In this document: positions 12,975-24,597 of the stretch, one piece after another
Layout of the letters: each line of letters opens with the position of its first letter
Position numbering within the stretch: the stretch's first letter is position 1
Source of the DNA: Branchiostoma lanceolatum
Taxonomy: Eukaryota > Chordata > Leptocardii > Amphioxiformes > Branchiostomatidae
NCBI RefSeq assembly: GCF_035083965.1
Contig: NC_089727.1
Span: 6,081,501 to 6,145,500, forward strand
DNA length: 64,000 nucleotides
Direction of reading: 5' to 3'
Notes under the pieces: generated by a model
Databases searched by the model: none
The model's input: the letters and a program-made list of their open reading frames with translations, nothing else
What the model was told of the DNA's origin: nothing
Made by a program: the position numbers and the translations under genes

Positions 12975-13735
12975 TAGCATTCAACCGTTATTTTTACAAA
13001 GCCCGAGCTGTAATGTATGCACAATGTAGCGCACACATCTGTGTTGCGAGGAGGAAATTGTCAGCAAATGTGTTTTAAGGATGTTTTTGTTTTAAGAATG
13101 TTCATGTTTTAATGCTGCATATGTGCATGCAGGTGATATTCAACATTCATTCTACAAAGCCTGAGCTGTATTGTATACTTAATGTAGCACACACTTCTAT
13201 GTTACGAGGATGAACTTGTGTTTTAAGGATGGTGATGTTCTAAAGATGTTGATGATTTAATGATGCGCATGCGTATGTGTATATAATATGTAACATTCAA
13301 CGTTTATCTTACAAAGTCCGAGCTGTAACGTATGCGCAATGTAGCACACACTTCTGTGTTACGACGATGAAGTCATTAGAAAAGGTATTTTAATGATGTT
13401 GTTGTTTGAAGGATGTTGATGTTTTAAGGATTCGCATGTGTATGTTTATGTATGTAACATCAAACATTCATTCTTCAAAGTCTGAGCTGTACTGTATACA
13501 TAATATATATGTAGTACACACTTCTGTGTTACGAGGAAGAAATTATTAGCAAATGTGTTTTAAGGATGTTGGTGTTCTAAAGATATTGATGTTTTAATGA
13601 TGCGTATGCGTATGTGTATATAATATGTAACATTCAACGTTTATTTTACAAAGCTTGAGCTGTCCTGTATACATAATGGAGCAGAAACTGTGTTACGAGA
13701 TGAGATTATCAGCGCAGATTTTTTTCATATCAATG
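12975..13735. repeat. Five-copy ~160-bp tandem repeat downstream of the LRR gene
   Basis: The phrase 'cattcaac.tt.ttttacaaagc..gagctgt...gta' recurs at about 12977, 13140, 13297, 13460 and 13631, each followed by 'aatgtagcacacacttctgtgttacgag'. Copies 3 and 5 share extra words (gatgcgcatgcgtatgtgt), which suggests a higher-order unit of about 330 bp. It begins ~200 bp after the LRR stop codon, so it may lie in that gene's 3' UTR; a candidate AATAAA is near 13944. Confidence 0.8.
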
Positions 13736-14681
13736 CACATGCACATACTGCAGATGCAGAACCCACTGGATGATTTACATGTATGTGTAACAACTGATTA
13801 TTTCTGCACAAGCAGCTGAACTGAAAATGTATATTAGAAATGTAAAAGGTACCATATGTAAACAAGATTTGTTTCTCACACTCACTCTCTACCAAAGCTT
13901 AGTCATCTGTGGCAGGACTTTTTTCTGCTAGCAAAGAAATAGGAATAAAATATCATTTAGCATTCTAAACTAGAAGTGAGGCTAGCTGTGCTCAAAATAC
14001 ATCTATCACTTACAGAATGGGAAATCTTCAGCGGCCAAAATATCTCCGAGATACCAGTATCTAACCAGCTAGCATGTGTTATACCTTGAGGCCAGGACTC
14101 AGTTTAAGAGTGACATGCCTGTACTCCTGAAACTGAATAAACATTCGTGCACGTACAGATTGGTCTCCTGTAATCAGTCACACTGGCTAGCACTGACAAC
14201 AGACACGAACCGTAAGATCACTTTCACACAATCATCCCACGCACAGTCACGCAATATGTCAGTAAATAATACCTATGTACAAAACATGAATCTGAAGAAC
14301 ATGTCGTGGACCTGACAAAACGATGTTTTTTCGTCATATTGATAAACAATAACGAGAAGAAAGTAAATTTTCAACCTGAGCAGTAAAGCTGAGAATTTGT
14401 ATTGAAGAATCTGATGCACGCGATTCTAGTTTGGGCACGGTTAACAATTTTGTACATGGTTTTAAGAACTTCAGCGTGATAGGTTTCTGATCATGATTGT
14501 TTCGCTGTGAACATTCTGTATGGTTACAAATTCATACTGTGCCGTAGCATTGCAGCAGATGATGGATATAGCTTTGGATGGATGGATATAGTTGTTTGCT
14601 TCTGTCTCCGTGCAGAAATAAATGTGTCCCTTTAGACGTAGATATAACAAACACCGCCCAACCTTTCATTGTTGTGTACTG

Positions 14682-14779
14682 AGTACCATCCTTCGTAGTG
14701 ATCGCTGGCTCAACAAAAGTCGCTTGCTAACCACGGATCCGTAGTTAGCAAGCCAGCGGTCACTACGGAGGATGGTACT
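14682..14779. mobile_element. Short fold-back element (TIR agtaccatcc / ggatggtact)
   Basis: The left arm agtaccatcc.tcgtagtga.cgctgg pairs with the right arm ccagcg.tcactacg.aggatggtact. An inner pair is gcttgctaac / gttagcaagc. No coding capacity; interpreted as a small palindromic MITE. Confidence 0.65.
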
Positions 14780-15368
14780 AAGGCTATGGCGACACATTCC
14801 CTCCAGACCTTTCACCGCCGTCACCTTTTCGCTCGACCTTTCATGGGGATTCCTCCACGCCTATAGTTAAACTTTTACGTCATCATCTTACACTAAAGTT
14901 CAACTCTTGCGTCATCATATTTCACGCTTGAGTACTCAGTTTTGGGACCATTTGTCAAAGAATATCTCCCAACGTTCAATTGAACGTTCTGTATGTAGAT
15001 TGATTGCATGGATTGCACTCCTATGATCATTCTAAGTAGCGATAATCGTACTGAACCATCTGAGACACCTCTAGATCTAATTGAGCATGACGGGATGGTA
15101 CTTGTGATAGGGGTTTAAAGGTGTCAGGTCACTTGGGAACTAAAAAAACAACCTGATTCTGCCACCGAATGTTTTGACCTTTAGTAACTCAATCAACACA
15201 AGGTAATAAAAAGGACAAAATGCCACAAGCAATCAATTTGCGTATTTAATCATGGCCAACATGGGCGTGGTTTCGTTGGCAATCAGCTGGTCACTAGCCG
15301 CACGATACATGATTACCAGAACATTAATATTGCCGCACGGCTGCTTTACAATTCAGTCACCCAGAGAG

Positions 15369-17480
15369 ATGGCGACCGCAGAATTTCCAACAGACATTGG
15401 TGTCGACTTTCTGCAGTGTACGGTCTGCTGCGACACTTTTAAGGAGCCGAAGACTCTCATTCCCTGCCTTCATACCTTCTGCAAATCGTGTTTGAAGGAA
15501 TGTGTCACAAAGCAACGTGTCAGTCATCTTTCTTGTCCGCTCTGTCGCCAGGAGGTGCCTATTCCTGAGGATGGAGTCGAGGGGCTCAAGAATAACTCTT
15601 TCATCGCAAGTCTTGTTGCAGCCGTTCAGGACTACATCAAAATACGCGAAAACCCCAGCAAAATCCTCTGTTCCCACTGCGACGCCGGTGCCGTGGCGAC
15701 GTCCAGGTGTGTGGAGTGTGCCGAGTTTCTCTGCCACAGTTGTGAATCCGCCCACCGTCGTCTGAAATCCACAAATGGACACACGCGTCTCACCATAGAT
15801 GAGCTACAAACGGGGGAACACGGCGACAAACTCCGTGCAAAAAGGATCCCGAAATGCGAGGTTCATCCTAGTAAAACGGTGTGGTTATACTGCACAACGT
15901 GCGACGTTCCCATCTGCAGGGAATGTGCAGGCACCGACCACCAAGAGCCTGCGCACCAGCACGAAGAGTTGAGCCAGGCAGCAGCGGAGAGAAAGAAGAC
16001 GATCAAAGATCTCATCGCGCGATGCCAATGGCAGGTCCAAAATCTACACAAGCATGAGAAGATGCTAGCAAAGATGGAGTCGTACCTCGAGGAAAACGAG
16101 GAGAAAGCAAAAGCTGAGGTCACTACGAACATGAAACGGCTCATCACCATTATCCAGCAAGAAGAGACTGTTATGCTCGACTCTATAACAATGGCTGCAG
16201 AGCAGCAAAGAAAGAAATTACAGGGCCAACTGGAAGAGAAGCAAACCTCGCTCGCAAGCGCGAAGAGAACTTGTGACTTCGCGATGGCACTAGCACGGGA
16301 AGGGGACATCTTTGAAATGCTGACCTTCAGCAAGGAAATAGAGCAACGTCTGCACAGCATCGCAGCGCAACCCAGCACAGGCCCTGGTGCTGATCTGGCG
16401 AAAATCACCGTAGAATATGGCAGTCTCAAGCAACAACTAAAAACGGACTTTCCAAAGAATACCAAGTACCGTATATGTGAAAACAAAATGCATGAGATAT
16501 TGGGACCTTCGGACAAATCAATTACAGCCGCAAGTTTATTGGCACCGTCACGGCAACGGTGAGTAACATCTTTAAATGGATATTGCTCGTTCTTGTCCCT
16601 CCTAAGTCTGGGCTTGGTACATTTGTATGCACCCTATTGACGTTTCATTATTTGTTTATCATTTATTTATTTTGAACGACAAACTTACATGCACACGGAA
16701 TGGCTTGTGCCTCCCTGAATTATGTAGAGTTTGTTACAACGGGTTATTAAAACATGTAAGAGCAAAATACACAACAGCATATTTACAATTTTTCGAAGAA
16801 AACACGACAGCCGGAAATGTGCTAGTAAGAGACCTAAACAATAAATTCATTGCAGAGTCTTGCGGCACAATGTAAGAAAGGACAATTCTTGGACTAGCTC
16901 TAGTTCGCTCCTCTGATCGCTTCTCTGTAGACTATTCGGCAAGGGAAGCGATAGGAGGAGGGAACCGGAGGTAGAATAGGATGGATACCAGGTTACATCC
17001 TCTTCTCCCTGACGCTCATCCCCACATTGCTTTATAGTATTTTCACGCTGATTTGTTAAACCATTTGTAATCACATGCCACGTTCCTGATACTGAACAGT
17101 TTTGTTATTGTCCTAAACCTGATGGTTTTCCAAGTGCATCATCTCTATTCTCCAAGCAGAGGTTTCGGTCTGAGGGCTACTAATGGCCCGATTTTTTAAC
17201 GTCTCTCTCCTTTCAAGGAAGGGATCGCGGCCACTACTAGCCCCAAGACAGAATCCTCTGCCTAGAGAATGTATCCTCTCAGCAAAAGCAGTAAAGTTCA
17301 TACTGACCACCCTAGCAGTAATTTGCAGAACCATCGTCACTCGTTTGTCAATAATATTTCTTTCATTTGTCGCAATCTAGTTCCCGAAGTTGGAGTCCAC
17401 CTGACCGACCACCAGAAGACATCCCCCTCCAGCACGGCCGGAGTATGGCTAACGTTGTATGGCACCTGATGGGCCGGTAG
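15369..17480 (+). CDS. TRIM-family RING/B-box/coiled-coil protein
   Basis: The main exon runs 15369-16558. It begins MATAEFPTDIGVDFLQC and encodes a C3HC4 RING at about residues 17-59 (CTVCCDTF, CLHTFCKSC, CPLC). B-box 1 is near 101-145 (CSHCDAG.. CVECAEFLCHSC) and B-box 2 near 164-200 (CEVHPSKTVWLYC). A long charged coiled coil covers about 205-330. This is the E3 ubiquitin ligase tripartite motif. An in-frame ATG at 15252 exists, but 15369 matches the start of the paralogue at 23711-22466 and has a better context. The frame runs into TGA at 16562, but that stop lies inside a strong donor (CG|GTGAGT). Splicing to an acceptor at 17380/17381 would add 33 residues in phase and stop at 17480; this last exon is inference. 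AATAAA follows at 17713. The RING-to-coiled-coil part is secure. Confidence 0.8.
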
Positions 17481-17494
17481 TGTTAGCTGTACTT

Positions 17495-17725
17495 ATATAG
17501 GTAGATATATAAAAGACTGCTTTATCATTTTAAAAAATACCGAAACTAATAATTAGCCCCACTCGATGATAACACTATAATACTAAAGACTCATGCTAGC
17601 CCTCATTGCATTGCATTAGAGTAATTAGGATGTTAAATTTTATTCTATACCTATATTTTGTATTATGTTTCATAGTTGTTGCCATACTTTGTAACGTGTG
17701 CAATTGTCGTGCAATAAAGTTCTTC
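17495..17725 (+). repeat. Interspersed repeat copy 2 (uninterrupted), ends AATAAAG
   Basis: Matches the split copy at 3608-4200 in order and orientation, including 'ataaaagactgcttt.tcatt', 'aggatgttaa.ttttat' and 'caattgtcgtgcaataaagt'. It may supply the poly(A) signal of the TRIM gene upstream. Confidence 0.6.
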
Positions 17726-18830
17726 TTATATGACCTACATTGTAAATACATATGGCGATAGACTTTGTAATGGATCAATGTCACATGGTAATGATTGCAA
17801 CCATAGACAAGGCAACAAGAAAAATAATACAACAAAACAAAGTAACAAAACCTTCCGATGTTCAGAAGTGCTGTAGTAGTTAACATGCCATTGTGGCAAA
17901 GTATAGACCACACACTGTAACAAGGAGATCCACAACCTTGGAAGTGTTCAATTAACTTTTGATTGATATCAGGCATATTTGTCCCATAACAAAGGAATTA
18001 CATCTGCATATTGCTGATATGGAGGACAGCCAAATGATCGATCAACTTCAATGATGTCGCATATGTCAGTTATGTCAGGGAACAATTACTTGTAGAGGGC
18101 ATCATATAGTAAAGGGTAAAGTTGTGTAGGTATGACAAGCAAACCGAAAGATACTATTGACTTTTAGTTACGCACCTGTTCAACTGTAACAATAGTGAGG
18201 ATAATGTCAAATACTATGATTGAAATAGGATGATGTGACTAGATAGTGTATGTCTACGGGATTAATGTTGAAAAGAACAACATAATCATGTGGCTCGAAT
18301 TTAGAATGACATAATAGTCAACTGTGCCTCTGATTGACCAAAAACTCGCATATAGTGTTAACAATCAGTACCATTGTTGTGTTGTTATTTCTGTCACATG
18401 TAAAAAACGTCTAGCACTTTCATGAAATATTTCAGAACTGTGACCTGAGACGTTTATCATTGACATGTTCGTTACCTTCAAGCAGCTACTAAGTTATTGC
18501 TGTACAAATAGGTCACTTCGTTCATGAGAACAACATCCCACTACTCTATTTGACCCCAACGAGATGCTTTATGCCACTTTTTAATTGGCATTCCTTTCCA
18601 GTATATATGGCTGCTGCAGTTTTGTAATAGTTATCCTACTGAGACTGTGAACATCATTACCAGAATCACTTTTAAAGTCTTCTGCTACACATGAATTCCC
18701 TGAAGTTCTCCATGACTTTAAAAATTCAATGAAAATTTAAGATACATCTTCTTTTCTTTACAAAAGACACTACAAAAAACGCAAGCAAAGCTAAAACTAA
18801 AGTATTCTCATTGCCTGTCCTAAAATCTAC
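17726..18830. other. Intergenic, no exon recognised
   Basis: This lies just beyond the stop codon of the DUSP-UBL exons on the minus strand. I searched here for USP protease-domain exons (Cys-box GNTCFMNS, His-box) on the minus strand and saw none. Confidence 0.5.
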
Positions 18831-21800
18831 TTAGGGATTGGTCTTCATAAGCCCTGTCGGCCCTGTCGGCCAAGATCCATCAGTGTTTTGGTCCTCAATC
18901 ATGATGATCTGTTAGAAAAAAAAAAACTTTGCTGATACGACAGAACATTTTTGAATAGAAACTGTGGATAATTGATTAATATCAATATCAGTGAGAGAAA
19001 TAACAATAACGTTGACCATGATGAAGTAACTGTATGTATACACATTGTCATGTAGTACTTGTTGATAACTTAATGGTCAAGCCTTTTGCAGTTCAAGCAA
19101 TGAGTTACACTTTGTTTCAGTTTTTGTTTAAAAAAAAAACGTCATCAAATATTCGTCCAACACACTTAAACTTTACCACCCCAACATTTAAAAACCGATT
19201 TGCTGATACAAAAAAGGCATCGCTCTCCACCAGGACAACCGTGTGTGAAATAGCTATAATACATTCTGATCCGTTGAAGCTTAGGCAATAACGTGCATTT
19301 AACAGATGTGACAAAATGTGCAGCTTACCTGGCCATTATAGAGTCCTGAATCCTCAACAGTGTTTTCGGGTTTGTTTAGATGCTCATGTGTGTTAGACAT
19401 GTACCACAAACGCACACACCGGTTCTTTGGAATGTTGAAGAGAACCCTCATGTCTTTTTCCACTTGGCCTAGGTTAGAAAATAATTTGTGTTGAGGATGA
19501 GAAATGTGATTACTGAAATGTTATTATAGTATCTGCAAAAAGATGGTCATGTCTACACAGGTATCCATAAGCTAGCGGTGAGTGAATGCCAGCACCAACT
19601 AAAGCAACATAATCATATTCAGAAAGAAAAGAAGCCATACGGTTCTTCTGCATTAGAATTTGGGGTTTTACCTATTGTGTCCAGTTTGCTGAACTGTTGA
19701 ATGACACAGTGATCCATGTTGGAATGCCTGCACAGCTTCAGCTCCATCGGGTACACTTCTACTTTGCAGTGTTTTACAAACATTCCATGCTCAACCACCT
19801 GTAAGGGGTTAGTAAAAATGGAATAACAAAAGTGTTAATGACTACTCAGAAAGTATGGAATATACATATAACACACACACAAACACACATGCACACACAC
19901 AAATGTACACACACACACACATGTAGACACGCACACACATATGCACACGCATGTACACATATAAACATATACACATTTACACATTCAAACACATGTACAC
20001 ATACACACACATGCACTCAAATGTTAACAAACAAAAACACATACATGCACACACACACACAATGTACCCAAACACAGACACACACAAACACATGAACAAA
20101 CACATGCATACAAACACACACACTTGTACCCCCCCCCCCCATGCACACACATGGACAAACACATGCACACAAACACACATGCACACAAACATACATTTAC
20201 GCAAAAAAACAAATACATACACATACACATACACACACACACATGCACACACACACACACACATAACCACTCACATTCCACCTGTACCCATCCTATATAC
20301 ATTCCACAGTCGTACCTTACGGGGGATGGCGTGGCGTTCTTTGATTCCGTACCAGGAGACAAGTCTACAGAATGCCTCCACAGGAACAAGCCAGTAATCA
20401 AACTGGTCGATCAGATGTTCTGTCAGGAAACAAGCATCCGGATGCTTTGAGTCTGGCGGAAGAAATGTAATCCATGTAATGTCATTCTTGTTGGACATAT
20501 AAGCAATTCCTGGCTTATCATATCTATCGAGCAGGCTTCTATTGCTAATAAAATTCAGAGCACAGAGACTATAAGCATACAAAATGACTTTTCAGCACTT
20601 TTGATCATTTGGTCTCATACATATAACATGTAGATAAGCATCTCAGCCAAAGCTGATCGATCATGACTTGATTATATGGATGACATCTGCGCAAGCATCA
20701 TTTTTTGTCCATTTCCAGAAGGAAGTGGCTACTGACAGGATGATCCTGTCAGCAGTAGAAAAATTTGCACTGCTGACAGGATCATCCTGAACATATCTAA
20801 AATTGATGGTTTCTAGCACAGCAGTGTCCGAGATCGTGCTGTGATGATGGCCTCCATCCAGGGAAACACCAATATCCGTTGGTATACTAGTACAGTATGC
20901 AGCTGGCTTCTGATTGGTACAGTAGCATATGCAGCTGGCTTCTGATTGGAACAGTAGCATATGCAGCTGGCTTCTGATTGGTACACTAGCATATGCAGCT
21001 GGCTTCTGATTGGTTGTCAACAATTCATTGAAATAAATGATGAATTGATTTACAGTATGGTTGCAAACTGTTATTGTCTGGAAAGCCTGAGGCTATCGAC
21101 AAAAGGATGATCCTGTCAGCAGTGCAAATTTGAATCAGTACAGAATAAGCTTAAAAAAAACATACTTTAAATCCTCAGCAAAGTCTTCCAAAGTCAAAGA
21201 AGAAGATGTTAAAAAAGAACAAAATAGAGAATGTTTTGTTTGGTATACCTTGTTCTATGTGTTCACTCATTTGTTGAACATTCCTGACCACTTAACGTTA
21301 GATTTCATAATGAATGAAAATTTTCTGGACCAACCTTCTGTCCAGATCAGTTTTTGGAGTGCCCATAATTACAAAAGCACAAATAAAAAGAATAAAAAAC
21401 TGTACATCATAGCAGTTTGAAGCTGACTTTAGGTTACTAAGAACTAGGAATGTTACCTTTGAGCAGAACAGAGTTGTCAATCGGCCCCGGATGACATGCT
21501 GTGTTACCTATCCCGTACACATCCCAGGAGTCATAGCCCACGTACTTCTTCCACTGTCTCCACCACTTGGCATCCACAAGGAACCTGTAGTGACATAAAA
21601 TTGTCAATTTGAATTAAAGTTACAAGGTATTAATTTCACCGAGTTGGTTATTGGGAATTGTGCCTGACACCTATATATACAGTGGCCGGATTTGTGGTAA
21701 AAAGACTATGGCCGGTATAACCGCCATTCGGTGTAACACACCAGCATCGCAGACATGTGGCACAACAGGAGCTGGTTATATTACACTAATGACCTGTCAC

Positions 21801-22019
21801 ATTTAACCTAACCTACCTAAGTCCCAGAGCATAGGATCCGGAGGCCGTGTATGCCTTCAAATCTACAAACATCTACCGAACAATCAAGCAATCAACAAGA
21901 CACCTACCAAGTGTCTCCCTTCTTTAGTTCCTTCCTCATTTCTGCAGAGATTGAGGATTTTTGTACCTCTGCATCTGGGGGCTCTTCCCGTGAGACACAT
22001 GGTGTGTATAGAGACCAAC
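18831..22019 (-). CDS. DUSP and ubiquitin-like domain exons, USP4/USP15-like, no protease domain
   Basis: Six exons (22019-21908, 21584-21457, 20452-20316, 19798-19672, 19468-19329, 18908-18831). They encode a DUSP fold ([11 protein letters not shown], then [69 protein letters not shown]). A UBL fold follows ([46 protein letters not shown]). The order and the residues at the exon joint after GDTW match vertebrate USP4/USP15 as I know them. The frame ends MKTNP-stop. The catalytic Cys and His boxes are absent, so it cannot be an active deubiquitinase on this evidence. A 9-bp direct repeat (ccgacaggg twice) near the end adds one Pro-Thr-Gly. Introns hold a CA-rich tract and a MITE. Confidence 0.85.
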
Positions 22020-22059
22020 CTTCAGGGGTGCAGGGGTGAAAGAAGAATTGAAAATCATG

Positions 22060-22097
<38 letters not shown>

Positions 22098-23711
22098 AAA
22101 CACCACACAAACATATAACGGTTATATTTATTTAATACAGTTGAGGGAAAAATTAAGAAAGGAAAATGTGACTTGCAAAACAAAATTGAAAGAAAGAAAA
22201 GAACAATGTCGTCCTTACCAGCAATCAAAATAAATAAATTTCAAAGTTCTATTGTACTGAAAATTAAAGATGTACATTGTATTACAGACAGGATAGATAA
22301 TTCATCCTGGATTATTGGATCAAGCAGCATCATCTTTGTGTGCTTTACAAATGTTATCCAACATGGTGCAGATGATGTCAAATGAAAAGCCTGTATATTG
22401 ATGGTCTTCACTTCTAATATACATACAGAATCATATTCTCAATCTGTGGCATACAGTACAATTACCTTCAACTGTCTCTTTCAAATTTCCTGGTGTACAT
22501 GGAACCTCTAGGTCCTGGTTCAGAGGAAAATCCTTGCTCGTTGATTGTGACGCATCTTTCAGGGCAGAACTCAGTTCTTTCGTAGTTGATTTTGGCAGGC
22601 AATATCTAGCAGTTTGAGGGGTGTTTGTCGTTAATTTCTGCCTCATGACCGAGTAATCCACGGTAATGTTCGCACGTTCAAAATCCACTTTGTCCTCAGG
22701 AAGTTTGCTCAGCTCTTTCAGCCTCATTGTCATATCTTGTGAGAAAGATACAACTTCGTAGTCGCTTCCCTCCCGAGCTAGAGTCTCTGCGAACTCACAT
22801 GTACTCTTGGCGCTGGCCAGACTGATCTGCGCTCCCTCTATCTCTGCTTCTATCTGCTTCTTCCTGGTTGTTTCTTCTGTATCAATACAGGTTAGGACCT
22901 GTTCGCCCTCTTCCTTTACCAGTGCAATCAGTGTTTGTACGGTTTTATGGATGTTCTGACGAGCCTCTTCTGTATTGTGTAGAAGATTTACCTTCAAACG
23001 CTTGTGTGCTTCCTCTGTCCGCTGGAGGAACGGCATTCGGGCCTGGCACTGTGGTGTGAGATCTAAGATCAGCTTCCTCTTCTTTGCAGCAACGTCTGAC
23101 ATGTGTGCAAAGTCGTGTTGCGACTCTCTGTGTTCAAACAAGGCACATTCGTTGCATATAAGTGTCTTACAGGTCCTACAGTAGAGCTTCAGGATTTCTC
23201 CCGAATGTTTAGAGCACGACGGAGCTTTCTTGGCCCTGAATACATTGTCGTATTTTCCCGTTTTCAGTTCCTCAAACGTGAATAGCGTGTGACCCTTGGT
23301 AGCTCTCACACGGCGATGCGCCGACTCACAACTCTCACACAGAAACTCAGCACACTCAGAACACCTGGATGTGGCTGGCTTCCCTTCCTCACAACTGGTA
23401 CACAGAATACCATCCTTACCGTTGCGAACCTTGTGATGCTCGGCCACAGCTTCAGATAGACTGGCGATGAAGAAGTTGTTCTTCAGACCATCCACGCCAT
23501 TTTCTGGCAGGGGAATCTGTTGTCGACAGACGGGGCATGGGAAACTGTCCCCCTGGTTTCTCTGGACCCATTCCTTCAGGCACGGCGCACAGAAGGTGTG
23601 CAGACAGGGAATGAGAACCTTCGGGTTCGTAAAGGTGTCGCAACAGATCGTACACTTGAGGAAATCGTCGCTGATTTTGTCTGGCAGAGCCGCGGTCGCC
23701 ATGATGTTCAT
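18831..23711 (-). CDS. Predicted chimera: RING-B-box-coiled-coil (TRIM) fused to DUSP-UBL of USP4/15 type
   Basis: Seven-exon model on the minus strand: 23711-22466, 22019-21908, 21584-21457, 20452-20316, 19798-19672, 19468-19329, 18908-18831. Every junction has GT..AG and matching phase (1,2,1,0,1,0). The predicted product is about 655 residues. The first exon carries the TRIM module. Its frame would end nine codons after a donor (GAAG|GTAATT at 22466/22465). The next acceptor with a clear pyrimidine tract (CCCTGAAG|GT at 22020/22019) joins it in frame. No separate start codon or 5' exon for the DUSP part was found. The protein stops just after the ubiquitin-like fold (GSWPTGPTG), where USP15 would continue to its protease domain. 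Known: TRIM RINGs are E3 ligases, and DUSP-UBL regions of USP4/11/15 regulate and recruit partners. Inference: one protein joins both. The alternative is two adjacent genes with an unseen 5' exon. Confidence 0.6.
19865..20275. repeat. CA/TG-rich simple sequence in an intron
   Basis: A long impure (CA)n tract mixed with ACATGCAC and ACAT words and one poly-C run. It creates spurious open frames of His/Thr-Cys/Val repeats on both strands. It lies in the intron between exons at 20316 and 19798. Confidence 0.95.
20761..21131. mobile_element. MITE with 28-bp TIRs carrying a 32-bp minisatellite
   Basis: aaatttgcactgctgacagg... at 20761-20788 is the exact inverse of the segment at 21104-21131. Inside, a 32-bp unit (tatgcagctggcttctgatt...) is repeated four times from 20896. 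The left flank has another copy of the palindromic end (ctgacaggatgatcctgtcag near 20733). Intronic, no ORF of its own. Confidence 0.75.
22066..22093. repeat. (AC)n microsatellite
   Basis: About 14 AC units followed by A8, in the intron between the TRIM exon and the first DUSP exon. Confidence 0.9.
22431..23711 (-). CDS. TRIM module exon (N-terminal half of the chimera, or a stand-alone TRIM)
   Basis: Frame of 426 residues starting [24 protein letters not shown] at about 20-62 ([24 protein letters not shown]). B-box 1 at about 104-150 ([22 protein letters not shown]). B-box 2 at about 168-205 ([21 protein letters not shown]). Coiled coil at about 210-330. A conserved tail ([14 protein letters not shown]) parallels AKITVEYGSLKQQL in the TRIM at 15369. 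The two genes are therefore paralogues, in convergent orientation about 6 kb apart. If unspliced it terminates at 22431. If the donor at 22465 is used, it continues into the DUSP-UBL exons. Confidence 0.9.
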   Translation of the reverse strand: MNIMATAALPDKISDDFLKCTICCDTFTNPKVLIPCLHTFCAPCLKEWVQRNQGDSFPCPVCRQQIPLPENGVDGLKNNFFIASLSEAVAEHHKVRNGKDGILCTSCEEGKPATSRCSECAEFLCESCESAHRRVRATKGHTLFTFEELKTGKYDNVFRAKKAPSCSKHSGEILKLYCRTCKTLICNECALFEHRESQHDFAHMSDVAAKKRKLILDLTPQCQARMPFLQRTEEAHKRLKVNLLHNTEEARQNIHKTVQTLIALVKEEGEQVLTCIDTEETTRKKQIEAEIEGAQISLASAKSTCEFAETLAREGSDYEVVSFSQDMTMRLKELSKLPEDKVDFERANITVDYSVMRQKLTTNTPQTARYCLPKSTTKELSSALKDASQSTSKDFPLNQDLEVPCTPGNLKETVEGNCTVCHRLRI

Positions 23712-24589
23712 TCAGGCTTCAGACGGTGTCAAAGGTCAAAGGTTACACTGAGAAATTTACTTTGCCATCACCTGCTCTTTAAAATTTGCGATGGTTGTGT
23801 GGGCTTCTAAGTACGAACTAAGTCATCTTCACTCAACTCTTAAGTAGCATTTCCTGGTACCAAGGTAAACGAAAGGAGCTCGTACAGATTCCTACAATCT
23901 ACAACCAAGGAGGTTTTATAGAAAACCTCCTTGCTACAACGTAGGGTTTCAAAGTTAGCAGTGGTTGTTGGAGCAAAGGACCGGCTGGACTAACTCAAAC
24001 GACTGATTCCAAGCAGAATACTAGTAGTCTGGCCCCGTCCTCATTTCAATGATTGGTCGTTGGGAAGTCGAATATCAGAAGCAGCGTAAAGGGGATCAAA
24101 CCTCTGAATTCCTGTTCAAAGCCGTTTCAATGACCGTGTGAGTCAATCAGAACTCTTGCCACAGTGTTTTAGGTGAATATTCAAATGTCAAGTTCTCTAT
24201 TGCCAGACTATTCTACAGGGAAGCGATCAAAAGAGCGAATAGAGCTCGAGATAGAATATATAAGATGGATATCAGTCTACCTCGCTTGGAAAGTACAGTC
24301 AAACCTGTACAAGTGACTACCTGCCTAATGTTCTAATTAATAATGTGACCACTTTGAGGTCCCTTAGATGATAATTTTCCCATTGACAAAAGAGACCGGG
24401 TTTTATGGTTTCGTGAGTGGTCTTCTTGGGCAGTTTCTACTGTACATACAACGTCCTGGGTACAACATGTTTTTCTACATTATATAAAAGGTCGCTTTCT
24501 ACACTGAATTTTCAAAGTAATACATTTAGCAATCGCTGTTAGTACGATTTCATGGGACGCAAGGCTGCTGTAGACATCTCTCTCCATTA
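23712..24589. other. Upstream region of the TRIM-DUSP-UBL gene
   Basis: No coding exon seen. It presumably contains the promoter and 5' UTR of the minus-strand TRIM exon that starts at 23711. A degenerate inverted element lies near 24195-24295 (gactattctacagggaagcgat). Confidence 0.4.
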
Positions 24590-24597
24590 GGGGTGGG

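Noticed and set aside
15863-16516. 217-codon minus-strand frame opposite the TRIM exon
   Set aside because: Antisense shadow of the RING/B-box/coiled-coil coding sequence, with no domain of its own.
19832-20450. Several long Thr/His and Cys/Val frames on both strands
   Set aside because: All are translations of a CA/TG-rich tract; only the DUSP exon at 20316-20452 is real.
21904-22110. Start codon in the (GT)n repeat for an independent DUSP gene
   Set aside because: That frame begins inside a microsatellite ([12 protein letters not shown]), which is not a plausible N-terminus; a splice acceptor at 22020 explains the exon better.
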